This document shows positions 43,515-52,463 of a stretch of 64,000 nucleotides of DNA, piece after piece. The DNA lies in assembly GCF_001043895.1 (NCBI RefSeq), contig NZ_JTHF01000111.1, forward strand, positions 26,553-90,552, in the 5' to 3' direction. The notes under the pieces are model-generated. The model was given only the letters and a program-made list of their open reading frames with translations, was not told the DNA's origin and made no database searches. The position numbers and the translations under genes were made by a program. The stretch comes from Methylobacterium indicum (GTDB lineage Bacteria; Pseudomonadota; Alphaproteobacteria; Rhizobiales; Beijerinckiaceae). Each line of letters starts with the position of its first letter. Positions within the stretch are counted from its first letter, which is position 1.

Positions 43515-43612
43515 GGCAACAGTCCGGAGGGTCAGTGCAGGAGCATCAATCCAAGAGGATCAGTCCAAGAAGACCAGTCCGGGATTACCAGTCCGGGAGA
43601 ATCAATCCATGA
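43515..43612 (+). repeat. seven tandem 14-bp repeats
   Basis: Seven consecutive units with an exact 14-base period fill 43515-43612; examples are GCATCAATCCAAGA, GGATCAGTCCAAGA, AGACCAGTCCGGGA and TTACCAGTCCGGGA. The consensus is about GRATCAGTCCRRGA, with the first two units most diverged. The array sits upstream of the response regulator and its last unit forms the stop codon and final codons of the small leftward gene. Confidence 0.9.
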
Positions 43613-43829
43613 GGGCGGCGAGCCGTCCGGCGATCCGGGCCCGGGCGGCGGGCGAAAGGGCGCCGGGCGCCTCGGCCTCGATCAGGGCGGCGATCTCGGC
43701 GCGGCTCGGGCCGCGGGAGCGCGAGGCCTGCAGCAGGGTGTCGAGGGCGGCGAGATCGTTCCGCCAGGGCGCGTCGTCGGACAGTGGAACGGCGCGGGCG
43801 CCGGTTCGTCCCGGGACACCGTGAAGCAT
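43602..43829 (-). CDS. small protein of the two-component locus, unrecognised
   Basis: 75 residues (MLHGVPGRTGARAVPL...), with AGGGAGA upstream of the ATG at 43829. The C-terminal two thirds look helical and amphipathic (NDLAALDTLLQASRSRG; AEIAALIEAEAPG; AARARIAGRLAALMD). The stop codon is inside the last 14-bp repeat. It lies between regulator and kinase genes and could be a connector or anti-regulator; this is only inferred from position. Confidence 0.6.
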   Translation of the reverse strand: MLHGVPGRTGARAVPLSDDAPWRNDLAALDTLLQASRSRGPSRAEIAALIEAEAPGALSPAARARIAGRLAALMD

Positions 43830-44100
43830 CGTCTGTCTCCCTGTTCCGCGGGCGGGACGCTTATCGACGCGCTCTGCTGCCCGGATGCCGGTCCGTTCCA
43901 GATGGCCGATCCATCGCCCGTGCGATGTGCTCTCGCGCACAGGGCGGACCGCCGCGTACTCCGTCCGTCGCGGTTCCGGTGGCCGCGTCCCGTCCGGTGT
44001 GTTGACCGCGATCTTGCCGGGACCCTCCGGCCCGGCCAGGATGCCGGCCCGACGACTTGCGGACTGCCGCCGCTGTCGCGGACTGGTCTACGGACGGTCG

Positions 44101-45849
44101 ATGAGCGACGACGACACCCTCTTCCTCCTGCCGGACGACGAACCCGGCGAGGACCTGCCCGCCGCGCCCTGGCCGGTGCTCCTGGTGGACGACGACCCGG
44201 CGGTGCACGAAGGCACCCGCTTCGCGCTGTCCGGCTACAGCCTCGACGGGGCGCGGCTCGATCTCGTCTCCGCCTATTCCGCGTCCGAGGCCCGGACCCT
44301 GCTGGCGTCCCGGCCCGGCATGGCGGTGATCCTGCTCGACGTGGTGATGGAGACGGACGATGCGGGCCTGCGGCTCGTCGACCACATCCGGCACGAACTG
44401 AAGGACGAGACCGTGCGCATCATCCTGCGCACCGGCCAGCCCGGCCAGGCGCCGGAGCGGCGCGTCATCGTCGATTACGACATCAACGACTACAAGGCGA
44501 AGACCGAGCTCACCGCCGACAAGCTGTTCACCAGCCTGACCGCGGCTTTGCGCGCCTACCAGCAGCTCAAGCGCCTGGAGGAGACGCGGCGCGGGCTCGA
44601 GATCATCATTGACGCGGCCCCGATGCTGCTCGACTACAAGTCGATGCAGCGCCTGGCCGAAGGCGTTCTGACCCAGGTCGCCTCGCTGCTCAACGCGGCC
44701 TGCGCCGGCATCCTGGTGCTGCGCGAGCAGGCCGGGCCGCAGGACGCGCTCAGCGTGCTCGCCGGTTCGGGCTGCTACCAGCACCTCGTCGGGACGGATG
44801 CGGGGCGTCCCCTCGACGACGACGTGCGGGTGATCGTGGCCGGTGCCCTCGCGGAGCGGCGCCACACCTTCGGCGACCAGTGGTCGACGCTCTACGTCCA
44901 TACCGCGAGCGGCAGCGAGATCGTCGCCCTGCTCAAGACCGCCCGCCCGCTCTCCGAGACCGACCGCGCCCTGATCGGGCTGTTCACCTCGCGCCTCTCC
45001 GTCGCCTTCGACAACGTGATCCTCTACGAGCAATTGCAGCGGGCCAATGTCGGCCTGGAGCAGCGCGTGGTGGAGCGCACCGGCGAATTGATGCGGGCCA
45101 ACCGCCGTCTCGCCATGCAGCGCTCGGACCTGCGCCGGGCCAACCAGCTCAAGACCGAGATCCTGGGCACGGTCGCCCACGACCTGAAGAACCCGCTCGC
45201 CGTCATCCTGGGCCGCGCCGAGATGCTGCGCGACATGATCGAGGCGCAACCGCAGCCGACCGAGGCGATGCACGCCCAGATCGGGCATATCCGCGAGACG
45301 GCGCGCCGCCTCACCGGCATGATCGAGACCCTGATCGCCGATGCGATGAACGACGCCCACGACATCGCGGTGCGGCGCGAGCCGATCGACGTCGCGGCCC
45401 TCGCCCGCGAGGTGTCGCAGGCCAACGCGCCGCTGGCCGAGACCAAGGGGCAGAGCCTGCGCTCCGAGATCCCCGCCTCCCTGATGCTGCACGGCGATGC
45501 CGAGCGGCTGCGCGAGGCGATGGACAACCTGATCTCGAATGCCATCAAGTACTCGCCGCCCGGCGGCGAGATCACCGTCACGGTGGCCCGCGACGGAACC
45601 GAGACGGTCTACGCCGTGCGCGACCGCGGCCCCGGCCTGTCGCCGGAGGATCTCGGCCGCCTGTTCGGCCGCTTCCAGCGCCTCTCGGCCAAGCCCACCG
45701 GCGGCGAGGGTTCGACGGGCCTCGGCCTCTCGATCGTCAAGCGCATCGCCGAGCTGCATGGCGGGCGGGCCACCGCCGAGATGCATGGGGAGGAGCCGGG
45801 ATCGACCTTCGCGATCCGGCTGCCGGAGGGCGACGGCGATGCTGTGTGA
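44101..45849 (+). CDS. hybrid histidine kinase: receiver - DUF3369 - HisKA - HATPase
   Basis: 582-residue soluble sensor kinase. An N-terminal receiver domain has phospho-acceptor Asp80 (VILLDVVMETDDAG), then comes a DUF3369 sensor region (about 150-320), a short coiled coil, the H-box with His360 (GTVAHDLKNPLAV) and an ATPase domain (NLISNAIKYSPPGGE; GSTGLGLSIVKRIAELHGG). There is no membrane segment, so it reads an intracellular signal or another kinase's phosphate. ATG 44101 opens MSDDDTLFLLPDD. It is divergent from the response regulator; a terminator-like hairpin follows. Confidence 0.9.
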   Translation: MSDDDTLFLLPDDEPGEDLPAAPWPVLLVDDDPAVHEGTRFALSGYSLDGARLDLVSAYSASEARTLLASRPGMAVILLDVVMETDDAGLRLVDHIRHELKDETVRIILRTGQPGQAPERRVIVDYDINDYKAKTELTADKLFTSLTAALRAYQQLKRLEETRRGLEIIIDAAPMLLDYKSMQRLAEGVLTQVASLLNAACAGILVLREQAGPQDALSVLAGSGCYQHLVGTDAGRPLDDDVRVIVAGALAERRHTFGDQWSTLYVHTASGSEIVALLKTARPLSETDRALIGLFTSRLSVAFDNVILYEQLQRANVGLEQRVVERTGELMRANRRLAMQRSDLRRANQLKTEILGTVAHDLKNPLAVILGRAEMLRDMIEAQPQPTEAMHAQIGHIRETARRLTGMIETLIADAMNDAHDIAVRREPIDVAALAREVSQANAPLAETKGQSLRSEIPASLMLHGDAERLREAMDNLISNAIKYSPPGGEITVTVARDGTETVYAVRDRGPGLSPEDLGRLFGRFQRLSAKPTGGEGSTGLGLSIVKRIAELHGGRATAEMHGEEPGSTFAIRLPEGDGDAV

Positions 45850-46203
45850 GCCGATCAGTCAACATTGACTGATCGTCGTTGGATCATACAATCTGACCCA
45901 GGAGTGGGGCGAAGAGCGCTGCTCCTCGCCCCTTTCGGTGGGGCTACGCTAGCCGAGCTTGACGCGGAGGATCAGAGTCACGCTGGTCCTCCGCACTCGC
46001 TTGTAGAACACCGAAACGCGAAAGCGTGGCCGCAACCACCCCATCGTCGCCTCTTGGGTTCGTGATCGGCGATGCTCTCGCCCGGAGACATCCGACCGCC
46101 TGCCGGATGTGGGGCCGTGACGCCCTGGCGCTTTCCGCTCGACCACGCCCTCAGATGACCATAGGTCAGTACTGTCGGCAAGGCGGCGCCGCTCCGCCTC
46201 AAG
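45850..46203. other. gene-free gap with three stacked inverted repeats
   Basis: This 354-base gap looks less GC-rich than its surroundings. It begins with a 22-bp palindrome (GATCAGTCAA, CA, TTGACTGATC; 45853-45874). Next is a 12-bp stem with one mismatch and TTT (45906-45935), then GCGGAGGATCAG / CTGGTCCTCCGC (45964-45994) with one G.T pair. Short leftward frames in it resemble nothing I can name. A decayed mobile element is possible. Confidence 0.5.
45906..45935 (+). terminator. terminator-like hairpin after the hybrid kinase
   Basis: GGGGCGAAGAGC (45906-45917) pairs with GCTCCTCGCCCC (45921-45932), 11 of 12 positions, loop GCT, followed by TTT. It is 57 bases after the kinase stop. Confidence 0.6.
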
Positions 46204-46494
46204 TTACCCTGCGTCGCTCGCGCCCAGCCCCTGCTCGTGCGGGTCGGTCACCGCGTCCGGGATCGGGGCGCGGGCCTTCGGGGTGACTTCCAGGGCGGTG
46301 AGCGCCAGCGGATCGAGGCCGTGATCGCCGTCCGCGCAGTAGGTCACGAGCTGCTCGCGCATGCGCGGGGTCCAGAACGCCACGATGTGCTTGTGGATGC
46401 CCGCGACCGCCTCGTCGTCCGGATAGGAGCGGAAGAAGGCGGCGATCTGGTTCGCCATGCGGACGAGTTTTTCAGCGGGATCGGCGGCGCTCAT
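46204..46494 (-). CDS. fdsD: formate dehydrogenase delta subunit
   Basis: 96-residue accessory subunit of the soluble NAD-dependent formate dehydrogenase: KLVRMANQIAAFFRSYPDDEAV, GIHKHIVAFWTPRMREQL and GLDPLALTALE are diagnostic. Last gene of the fds operon, ten bases after fdhD. It helps assembly or activity and holds no cofactor. Confidence 0.92.
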   Translation of the reverse strand: MSAADPAEKLVRMANQIAAFFRSYPDDEAVAGIHKHIVAFWTPRMREQLVTYCADGDHGLDPLALTALEVTPKARAPIPDAVTDPHEQGLGASDAG

Positions 46495-46504
46495 CGGGAA
46501 ACAC

Positions 46505-47326
46505 TCACGCGTTGGTCAGGCGCTCGGGGGCGGTGAACAGGGTGACGGTGTCGTGGCGGGCGATCGCCGCCAGGGTGAGGCCGTGGAGCGCGGCGCGCTC
46601 GACGGCGAGCGAGGTCGGGGCGGAGATCGCCACCAGGATCGCGGCGCCGAAGCTCGCGGCCTTCTCGACCATCTCGAACGAGCACCGGCTGGTAATGACG
46701 AGAAAGCCCGCGGCCGGATCGGTGCCCGCCCGCAGGAGCGCGCCGATCAGCTTGTCGAGGGCGTTGTGGCGCCCGACATCCTCGCGCACCGCCAGTACGG
46801 CGCCCTCTAGGTCGGCCCAGGCGGCGGCATGGACCGCCCGGGTCTCGCGCCCGAGCACCTGGAGATCGTCGAGGGCCTGGAGCGCCCGTTCGACCGCGGA
46901 CAGCCGGACCGTGACGCCGTCGGCCGCGCGCCGCTCGGCGCGGGGAATGTCCTTCAGGTCGTCGATGCCGCAGACGCCGCAGCCGGTGCGGCCCGACAGC
47001 GCCCGCTTGCGGGCGAGGTGCTCGCGCAGCCGCCCGGGGGCGAGATCGACGACGAGGCGAAGGCCCCCCTCGCCGTCCTCGACTGCGGCGCCCCGGATCT
47101 CGTCGGCTCGCGCCACGATGCCCTCGGTCAGGCTGAAGCCGTAGGCGAAGTCTTCCAGGTCGGCCGGCGTCGTCATCATGACGGCGTAGGGCACGTCGCC
47201 GTAGATCACGTTCACCGGCATCTCGACGGCGAGCGGGCGCATCCCGTCCCGCTCCTCGCCGCGCCCGTAGGCGACGACGCGGGTCGGGACGGTGGCGCTC
47301 GTCGCGACGCCGCTACTCGGCGGCAT
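46505..47326 (-). CDS. fdhD: formate dehydrogenase sulfurtransferase FdhD
   Basis: Transfers sulfur to the molybdenum cofactor of formate dehydrogenase before insertion. 273 residues with the essential Cys pair in GRTGCGVCGIDDL, DLEDFAYGFSLTEGI, REDVGRHNALDKLIG and SRCSFEMVEKAA. ATG 47326 overlaps the end of fdsA by 14 bases and gives normal length; an ATG at 47368 would only add a Pro/Ser-rich leader. The overlap implies translation coupled to fdsA. Confidence 0.93.
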   Translation of the reverse strand: MPPSSGVATSATVPTRVVAYGRGEERDGMRPLAVEMPVNVIYGDVPYAVMMTTPADLEDFAYGFSLTEGIVARADEIRGAAVEDGEGGLRLVVDLAPGRLREHLARKRALSGRTGCGVCGIDDLKDIPRAERRAADGVTVRLSAVERALQALDDLQVLGRETRAVHAAAWADLEGAVLAVREDVGRHNALDKLIGALLRAGTDPAAGFLVITSRCSFEMVEKAASFGAAILVAISAPTSLAVERAALHGLTLAAIARHDTVTLFTAPERLTNA

Positions 47327-50174
47327 CGAGGGTTTGGGCGATGCGGGTGAGGGAGATGTCTTCCTCATAGAACCGGGCCTGCCAATCGGAGGGCCGGTTC
47401 GTACGCCGCACCTGCACCGCCGTCACCTTGTATTCCGGGCAGTTGGTGGCCCAGTCCGAATAGTCGGTGGTGATGACGTTGGCGCCCGTCTTGGCATGGT
47501 GGAAGGTGGTGTAGACCACCCCCGGCTGCATCCGCTCGGTGACCCGGGCCTTGAGGGCGATGTCGCCCGACCGGCTCTCGAGGCTGATGAGGTCGCCGTC
47601 GACGATGCCGCGGCTCTCGGCGTCGAAGGGATGGATCTCCAGCACGTCCTCCGGGTGCCACAGCGAGTTCGCGGTGCGCCGGGTCTGCGCCCCGACATTG
47701 TACTGCGACAGGATGCGGCCGGTGGTGAGGATGAGCGGGAACTTGCGCGTCGTGCGCTCGTCGGAGGCCACGAACTCGGTGAGCATGAACCGGCCGAGGC
47801 CGCGCACGAAGCGGTCGACATGCATCATCGGCGTGCCCTGCGGCGCCTTGTCGTTGCAGGGCCACTGGATCGAGCCGAGCTCCTCGAGCTTGGCGTAGGA
47901 CACGCCGGCGAAGCTCGGGGTGAGCGACGCGATCTCGTCCATGATCTGCGACGGATGCGTATAGTCCATCTTGTAGCCGAGCGCGTTGGCGAGCAGCACC
48001 GTGCCCTCCCAGTCGCCGTAGCCGCCCATCGGCGCCATCACCTGGCGCACCCGGCTGATCCGCCGCTCCGCGTTGGTGAAGGTGCCGTCCTTCTCCAGGA
48101 ACGAGGCGCCCGGCAGGAAGACGTGGGCGTATTTCGCCGTCTCGTTCAGGAACAGGTCCTGGACGACGATGCACTCCATCGCCCTGAGGCCGGCGGTGAC
48201 GTGGTGCGTGTCGGGGTCGGACTGGGCGATGTCCTCGCCCTGGATGTAGAGGCCCTTGAACGTGCCGGCGACGGCCTCGTCCAGCATGTTGGTGATGCGC
48301 AGGCCCGGATTCGGCGAGAGCTGGGCGCCCCACAGCGCCTCGAAGGTCTCGCGGGTCGCGTCGTCCGAGACGTGGCGGTAGCCGGTGAGCTCGTGCGGGA
48401 ACGAGCCCATGTCGCAGGAGCCCTGGACGTTGTTCTGGCCCCGCAGCGGGTTCACGCCGGCGCCCGGCTTGCCGATGTTGCCGGTGGCCATGGCGAGGTT
48501 CGCCATGCCCATCACCATGGTCGAGCCCTGGCTGTGCTCGGTGACGCCGAGCCCGTAATAGATCGCCGCGGCGCCGCCCTTGGCGTAGAGCCGGGCGGCG
48601 GCCCGCACCTCGGCCGGGTCGCAGCCGGTCAGCTCCTGCACCGCTTCCGGCGCGTGGCGCTCGTCGGCGATGAAGCGGGCCCAGATCTCGAAGTCCTTGA
48701 GGTCGCAGCGCTCGCGGACATAAGCCTCGTCGATCAGTCCCTCGGTGACGATGACATGGGCCAGCGCGTTGACGAGGGCGACGTTGGAGCCCGGCTTCAC
48801 CGGCAGGTGATGGGTCGCCTTGATGTGGGGCGACTTGACGAGGTCGATCCGGCGCGGGTCGGCGACGATGAGCTTGGCGCCCTGGCGCAGGCGCTTCTTC
48901 ATCCGCGAGCCGAAGACCGGGTGGCCGTCGGTCGGGTTGGCGCCGATCACCAGGATCACGTCGGCATCCTCGACCGACTTGAAGTCCTGGGTCCCGGCCG
49001 AGGTGCCGAGCGTCGACATCAGGCCGTAGCCGGTCGGCGAGTGGCAGACCCGGGCGCAGGTATCGACGTTGTTGTTGCCGAAGCCCGCGCGGACCAGCTT
49101 CTGGACGAGGTAGGCCTCCTCGTTGGTGCAGCGCGACGAGGTGATGCCGCCGATCGAGTCCTTGCCATACTGGGCCTGGATCCGCTTGAACGCGGAGGCC
49201 GCGTGCTGGATCGCCTCCTCCCAGGACACCTCGCGCCAGGGATCGGTGATCTTGTCACGCACCATCGGCTTGGTGATGCGGTCCTGGTGGGTGGCGTAGC
49301 CGTAGGCGAAGCGGCCCTTGACACAGGAATGGCCCTCGTTGGCCTTGCCGTCCTTGTAGGGCACCATGCGGACGATCCGGTCGCCCTGCATCTCGGCCTT
49401 GAAGGCGCAGCCGACGCCGCAATAGGCGCAGGTCGTGACCTTCGAGTGCTCGGGCTGGCCCATCGCGATGACGGACTTCTCCTGGAGCGTCGCCGTCGGG
49501 CAGGCCTGCACGCAGGCGCCGCAGGACACGCATTCGGAGTTGAAGAAGTCGGTCGGCCCGGCCGCCACCCGCGAATCGAAGCCGCGGCCGGCGATGGTCA
49601 GCGCGAAGGTGCCCTGCACCTCCTCGCAGGCCCGGACGCAGCGGTTGCAGACGATGCACTTCGACGGGTCGTAGGCGAAGTACGGGTTCGACTCGTCCTT
49701 CGGGAGATACAGCTCGGAATTCTTCGAGACGTGGTTGGCGCCGTCGTAGCCGTAGCGCACCTCGCGCAGGCCCACCGTGCCGGCCTGGGTCTGCAGCTCG
49801 CAATCGCCGTTCGCCGAGCAGGTCAGGCAGTCGAGCGGGTGGTCGGAGATGTAGAGCTCCATCACCCCCTTGCGCAGGCGCGCGAGCTTGTCGCTCTGGG
49901 TGTGCACCACCATGCCGTTCTCGGCCGGCGTCGTGCAGGAGGCCGGCGTGCCGCGCCGCCCGTCGATCTCGACGAGGCAGAGGCGGCAGGAGCCGAACGG
50001 CTCGAGGGAGTCGGTGGCGCAGAGCTTCGGGATCTGCGTCCCGGCATGCATCGCCGCCGCCATCACCGAGGTGCCGGCGGGCACGGTCACGGATTGGCCG
50101 TCGATCGTCAGCGTCACCGACTGGTCGGAGACGCGGATCGGGGTGCCGTAGTCGATTTCCTTGATGAGGGCCAT
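47313..50174 (-). CDS. fdsA: NAD-dependent formate dehydrogenase alpha subunit
   Basis: Catalytic Mo/W-bis-MGD subunit, 953 residues, oxidising formate to CO2. The N-terminal [2Fe-2S] ligands are Cys52, 63, 66 and 80. A His-Cys3 cluster (HPLDCLTCSANGDC), two 4Fe-4S sets (CIVCNRCVRAC; CVSCGACVQAC) and the proximal cluster (CAYCGVGC) follow. The metal ligand is a Cys in ARVCHSPTGYG, not selenocysteine. The start at 50174 follows GAGGA. With fdsB and fdsG it forms a diaphorase-linked cytoplasmic enzyme like FDH2 of methylotrophs. It is 11 bases behind fdsB. Confidence 0.96.
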   Translation of the reverse strand: MALIKEIDYGTPIRVSDQSVTLTIDGQSVTVPAGTSVMAAAMHAGTQIPKLCATDSLEPFGSCRLCLVEIDGRRGTPASCTTPAENGMVVHTQSDKLARLRKGVMELYISDHPLDCLTCSANGDCELQTQAGTVGLREVRYGYDGANHVSKNSELYLPKDESNPYFAYDPSKCIVCNRCVRACEEVQGTFALTIAGRGFDSRVAAGPTDFFNSECVSCGACVQACPTATLQEKSVIAMGQPEHSKVTTCAYCGVGCAFKAEMQGDRIVRMVPYKDGKANEGHSCVKGRFAYGYATHQDRITKPMVRDKITDPWREVSWEEAIQHAASAFKRIQAQYGKDSIGGITSSRCTNEEAYLVQKLVRAGFGNNNVDTCARVCHSPTGYGLMSTLGTSAGTQDFKSVEDADVILVIGANPTDGHPVFGSRMKKRLRQGAKLIVADPRRIDLVKSPHIKATHHLPVKPGSNVALVNALAHVIVTEGLIDEAYVRERCDLKDFEIWARFIADERHAPEAVQELTGCDPAEVRAAARLYAKGGAAAIYYGLGVTEHSQGSTMVMGMANLAMATGNIGKPGAGVNPLRGQNNVQGSCDMGSFPHELTGYRHVSDDATRETFEALWGAQLSPNPGLRITNMLDEAVAGTFKGLYIQGEDIAQSDPDTHHVTAGLRAMECIVVQDLFLNETAKYAHVFLPGASFLEKDGTFTNAERRISRVRQVMAPMGGYGDWEGTVLLANALGYKMDYTHPSQIMDEIASLTPSFAGVSYAKLEELGSIQWPCNDKAPQGTPMMHVDRFVRGLGRFMLTEFVASDERTTRKFPLILTTGRILSQYNVGAQTRRTANSLWHPEDVLEIHPFDAESRGIVDGDLISLESRSGDIALKARVTERMQPGVVYTTFHHAKTGANVITTDYSDWATNCPEYKVTAVQVRRTNRPSDWQARFYEEDISLTRIAQTLDAAE

Positions 50175-50185
50175 CGGACGCGTCC

Positions 50186-51748
50186 TCACTCGGCAGCCAG
50201 CGGCAGCTTGGCGCCGCGGCCGGAAAAATCTTCCGGGAAATGGGTGAGCGCGCTCATCACCGGGACGGGCGTGAGCCCGCCCATGGCGCAGAGCGAACCG
50301 TCGGTCATGACCTCGCAGAGGTCGGTGACGAGGGCGAGGTTTTCGCGCGGCGACTCGCCGGCGAGCACCTTGTCGATCGTCTCCATGCCGCGCACCGCGC
50401 CGATGCGGCAGGGGGTGCACTTGCCGCAGGACTCGGCGGCGCAGAACTCGAAGGCGAAGCGGGCCTGGCGGGCGAGGTCGACGGTGTCGTCGAACACCAC
50501 GATGCCGCCGTGGCCGAGCAGGCCCTTCTTGGCCGCGAAGGCCTCGTAGTCGAGGGGCGTGTCGAGGAGCGATTCGGGGAAGTAGGCCCCGAGCGGCCCG
50601 CCGACCTGCACGGCGCGGAGCGGCCGGCCCGAGGCGGTGCCGCCGCCAAACTCCTCGATCACCTCGCGGAGCGTGAGGCCGAAGGCGGTCTCGATCAGGC
50701 CGCCGCGCTTCACGTTGCCGGCGAGCTGAATCGGCAGGGTGCCGAGCGAACGGCCCATGCCGTAGGCGGCGTAGGCCGGGCCGCCATGCTCCAGGATCCA
50801 CGGCACGGCGGCGAAGGACAGCACGTTGTTGACCAGCGTCGGCTGGCCGAACAGGCCCTTGAGCGCCGGGATCGGGGGCTTGGCCCGCACGAGGCCGCGC
50901 TTGCCCTCCAGGCTCTCCAGCAGCGAGGTCTCCTCGCCGCAGATATAGGCGCCGGCCCCGAGCCGTGCTTCGAGGTGGAAGGCGTGGCCGGAGCCCATCA
51001 CGTCCGCGCCGAGATACCCGGCACGCTCGGCCGCCGCGATGGCGGTCTCCAGCGCCGCGAAGGCGTGCGGGTACTCGGACCGGCAATAGATGTAGCCGCG
51101 GGTGGCACCCACCGCGACCGCCGCGATCGTCATGCCCTCGATGAGGGTGAGCGGATCGCCCTCCATCAGCATCCGGTCGGCGAAGGTGCCGGAATCGCCC
51201 TCGTCGGCGTTGCAGACCACGTATTTCTGCGGCGCTTGCGCCAGCATCACCGTGTTCCACTTGATGCCGGTCGGGAAGCCGGCGCCGCCGCGGCCGCGCA
51301 AGCCAGAGGCCTTCACCGCCTCGACGGTGCCGGCCGGACCGGCGGCGAGCGCCGCCTCGAGGCCGCGATAGCCGCCATGCGCCCGATAGGACTCGACCGA
51401 GGCCGGATCGATCACGCCGCAGCGGCCGAAGGTCAGGCGCTGCTGGCGGGCGAAATAGGGCTGGTCCTCCGGCCGGCCGATGCGCAGGCGATGCGCCCCG
51501 CCCTCCGGCAATCCGGCATCGAGCAGGGATTCGACGTCGCCGGGCCGCACCGGGCCATAGGCGATGCGCCCGTCCGGCGTCTCGACCTCGAGCATCGGCT
51601 CGAGCCACAGCATGCCGCGCGAGCCGGTCCGGACCAGGGTGACGTCGAGACCGCGAGCCTGGGCCGAGCGCTGGAGCGCCCTGGCGACGCGATCCGCACC
51701 GAGCGCGAGGCTGGCGGCGTCCTTGGGGAGATAGAGGGTGATGCTCAC
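50186..51748 (-). CDS. fdsB: NAD-dependent formate dehydrogenase beta subunit
   Basis: NuoF-like diaphorase subunit, 520 residues, carrying FMN and one 4Fe-4S cluster and reducing NAD. An N-terminal thioredoxin-like extension (about 1-120) precedes the FMN site GLRGRGGAGFPTGIKW, NADEGDSGTFADR, YICGEETSLLESLEG and the cluster motif ESCGKCTPCRIG. It starts with GTG at 51748 in a GTGA overlap with fdsG. Confidence 0.95.
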   Translation of the reverse strand: MSITLYLPKDAASLALGADRVARALQRSAQARGLDVTLVRTGSRGMLWLEPMLEVETPDGRIAYGPVRPGDVESLLDAGLPEGGAHRLRIGRPEDQPYFARQQRLTFGRCGVIDPASVESYRAHGGYRGLEAALAAGPAGTVEAVKASGLRGRGGAGFPTGIKWNTVMLAQAPQKYVVCNADEGDSGTFADRMLMEGDPLTLIEGMTIAAVAVGATRGYIYCRSEYPHAFAALETAIAAAERAGYLGADVMGSGHAFHLEARLGAGAYICGEETSLLESLEGKRGLVRAKPPIPALKGLFGQPTLVNNVLSFAAVPWILEHGGPAYAAYGMGRSLGTLPIQLAGNVKRGGLIETAFGLTLREVIEEFGGGTASGRPLRAVQVGGPLGAYFPESLLDTPLDYEAFAAKKGLLGHGGIVVFDDTVDLARQARFAFEFCAAESCGKCTPCRIGAVRGMETIDKVLAGESPRENLALVTDLCEVMTDGSLCAMGGLTPVPVMSALTHFPEDFSGRGAKLPLAAE

Positions 51749-52218
51749 GCGGCCCGCTCCGTCAGCGCATCCGCCAGGGTGTCGAGATCGAGGCGGCCGA
51801 CGGGCTCGCCATCGACGAGGGCGGCTGGGCCGCAGGCGCAGAGGCCGAGGCAGAAGACCGGCTCCACCGTCACCCGGCCGTCCCGGGTGGTGCCGTGCCA
51901 GGCGACGTCGTAGCGGCGCAGCACGTCCTCGTGCAGCGCATCGGCGCCGACCGCCTGGCAGGCCTCGGCCCGGCACAGCTTCACGGTGTGGCGGCCCGCC
52001 GGCTCCTTGCGGAAGTCGTGGTAGAAGCTGAGGCAGCCATGCACCTCGGCCCGCGACAGGTTCAGCGCCTCGGCGATCAGCGGCACCGCGGCGCCGTCGA
52101 CGTAGCCGAACGCCTCCTGAAGCGCGTGCAGGATCGGCAGGGTCGCGCCTTCGCGGTGGGCGTGTTCGGCGATGATCCCGGTCGCCCGGTCGGCGTCCCA
52201 GGGTTCGTATCCCGGCAT
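51745..52218 (-). CDS. fdsG: NAD-dependent formate dehydrogenase gamma subunit
   Basis: NuoE-like subunit, 157 residues, with one [2Fe-2S] cluster held by Cys in LCRAEACQAVG and FCLGLCACGPAAL. HALQEAFGYVDGAAVPLIAEAL and HGCLSFYHDF are family segments. First structural gene of the fds operon, 245 bases downstream of the LysR gene on the same strand. Confidence 0.94.
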   Translation of the reverse strand: MPGYEPWDADRATGIIAEHAHREGATLPILHALQEAFGYVDGAAVPLIAEALNLSRAEVHGCLSFYHDFRKEPAGRHTVKLCRAEACQAVGADALHEDVLRRYDVAWHGTTRDGRVTVEPVFCLGLCACGPAALVDGEPVGRLDLDTLADALTERAA

Positions 52219-52463
52219 GGTTTCCAGCCCAGATCGTTGTCGTTCTAATCTCCAACCTGATCCCCGCCAGACGGAGAATCAATCGCGCGGTTCGGTGGTC
52301 CGACAAGGAATTTTTGTTCAACGCGACCGCGGCGACATCGTTTTACCGAATGACGACAGACGCGGACGTTGCATCGGACCGTGGAGGCACAACTCGCAAG
52401 ACGTTGGGACTGCGTCGGTTTTCGGCCGTTCACGGCCTGCCGGCGGCACGGTCCGAGAGGATC

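Noticed and set aside
43515..43612. CRISPR array
   Set aside because: Units are 14 bases with no spacers between them and no cas genes are present; it is a simple tandem repeat.
45949..46146. Transposase remnant in a short minus-strand frame
   Set aside because: The frame ends FYKRVRRTSVTLILRV, vaguely like the tail of an IS5-type transposase, but too short and without catalytic residues to support the call.
47292..50549. Very long open frame (over 1000 codons) on the plus strand opposite fdsA
   Set aside because: fdsA and fdsB on the minus strand carry all expected cofactor motifs; the opposite frame is His/Val/Asp-rich with no family features, as expected for a shadow frame in high-GC DNA.
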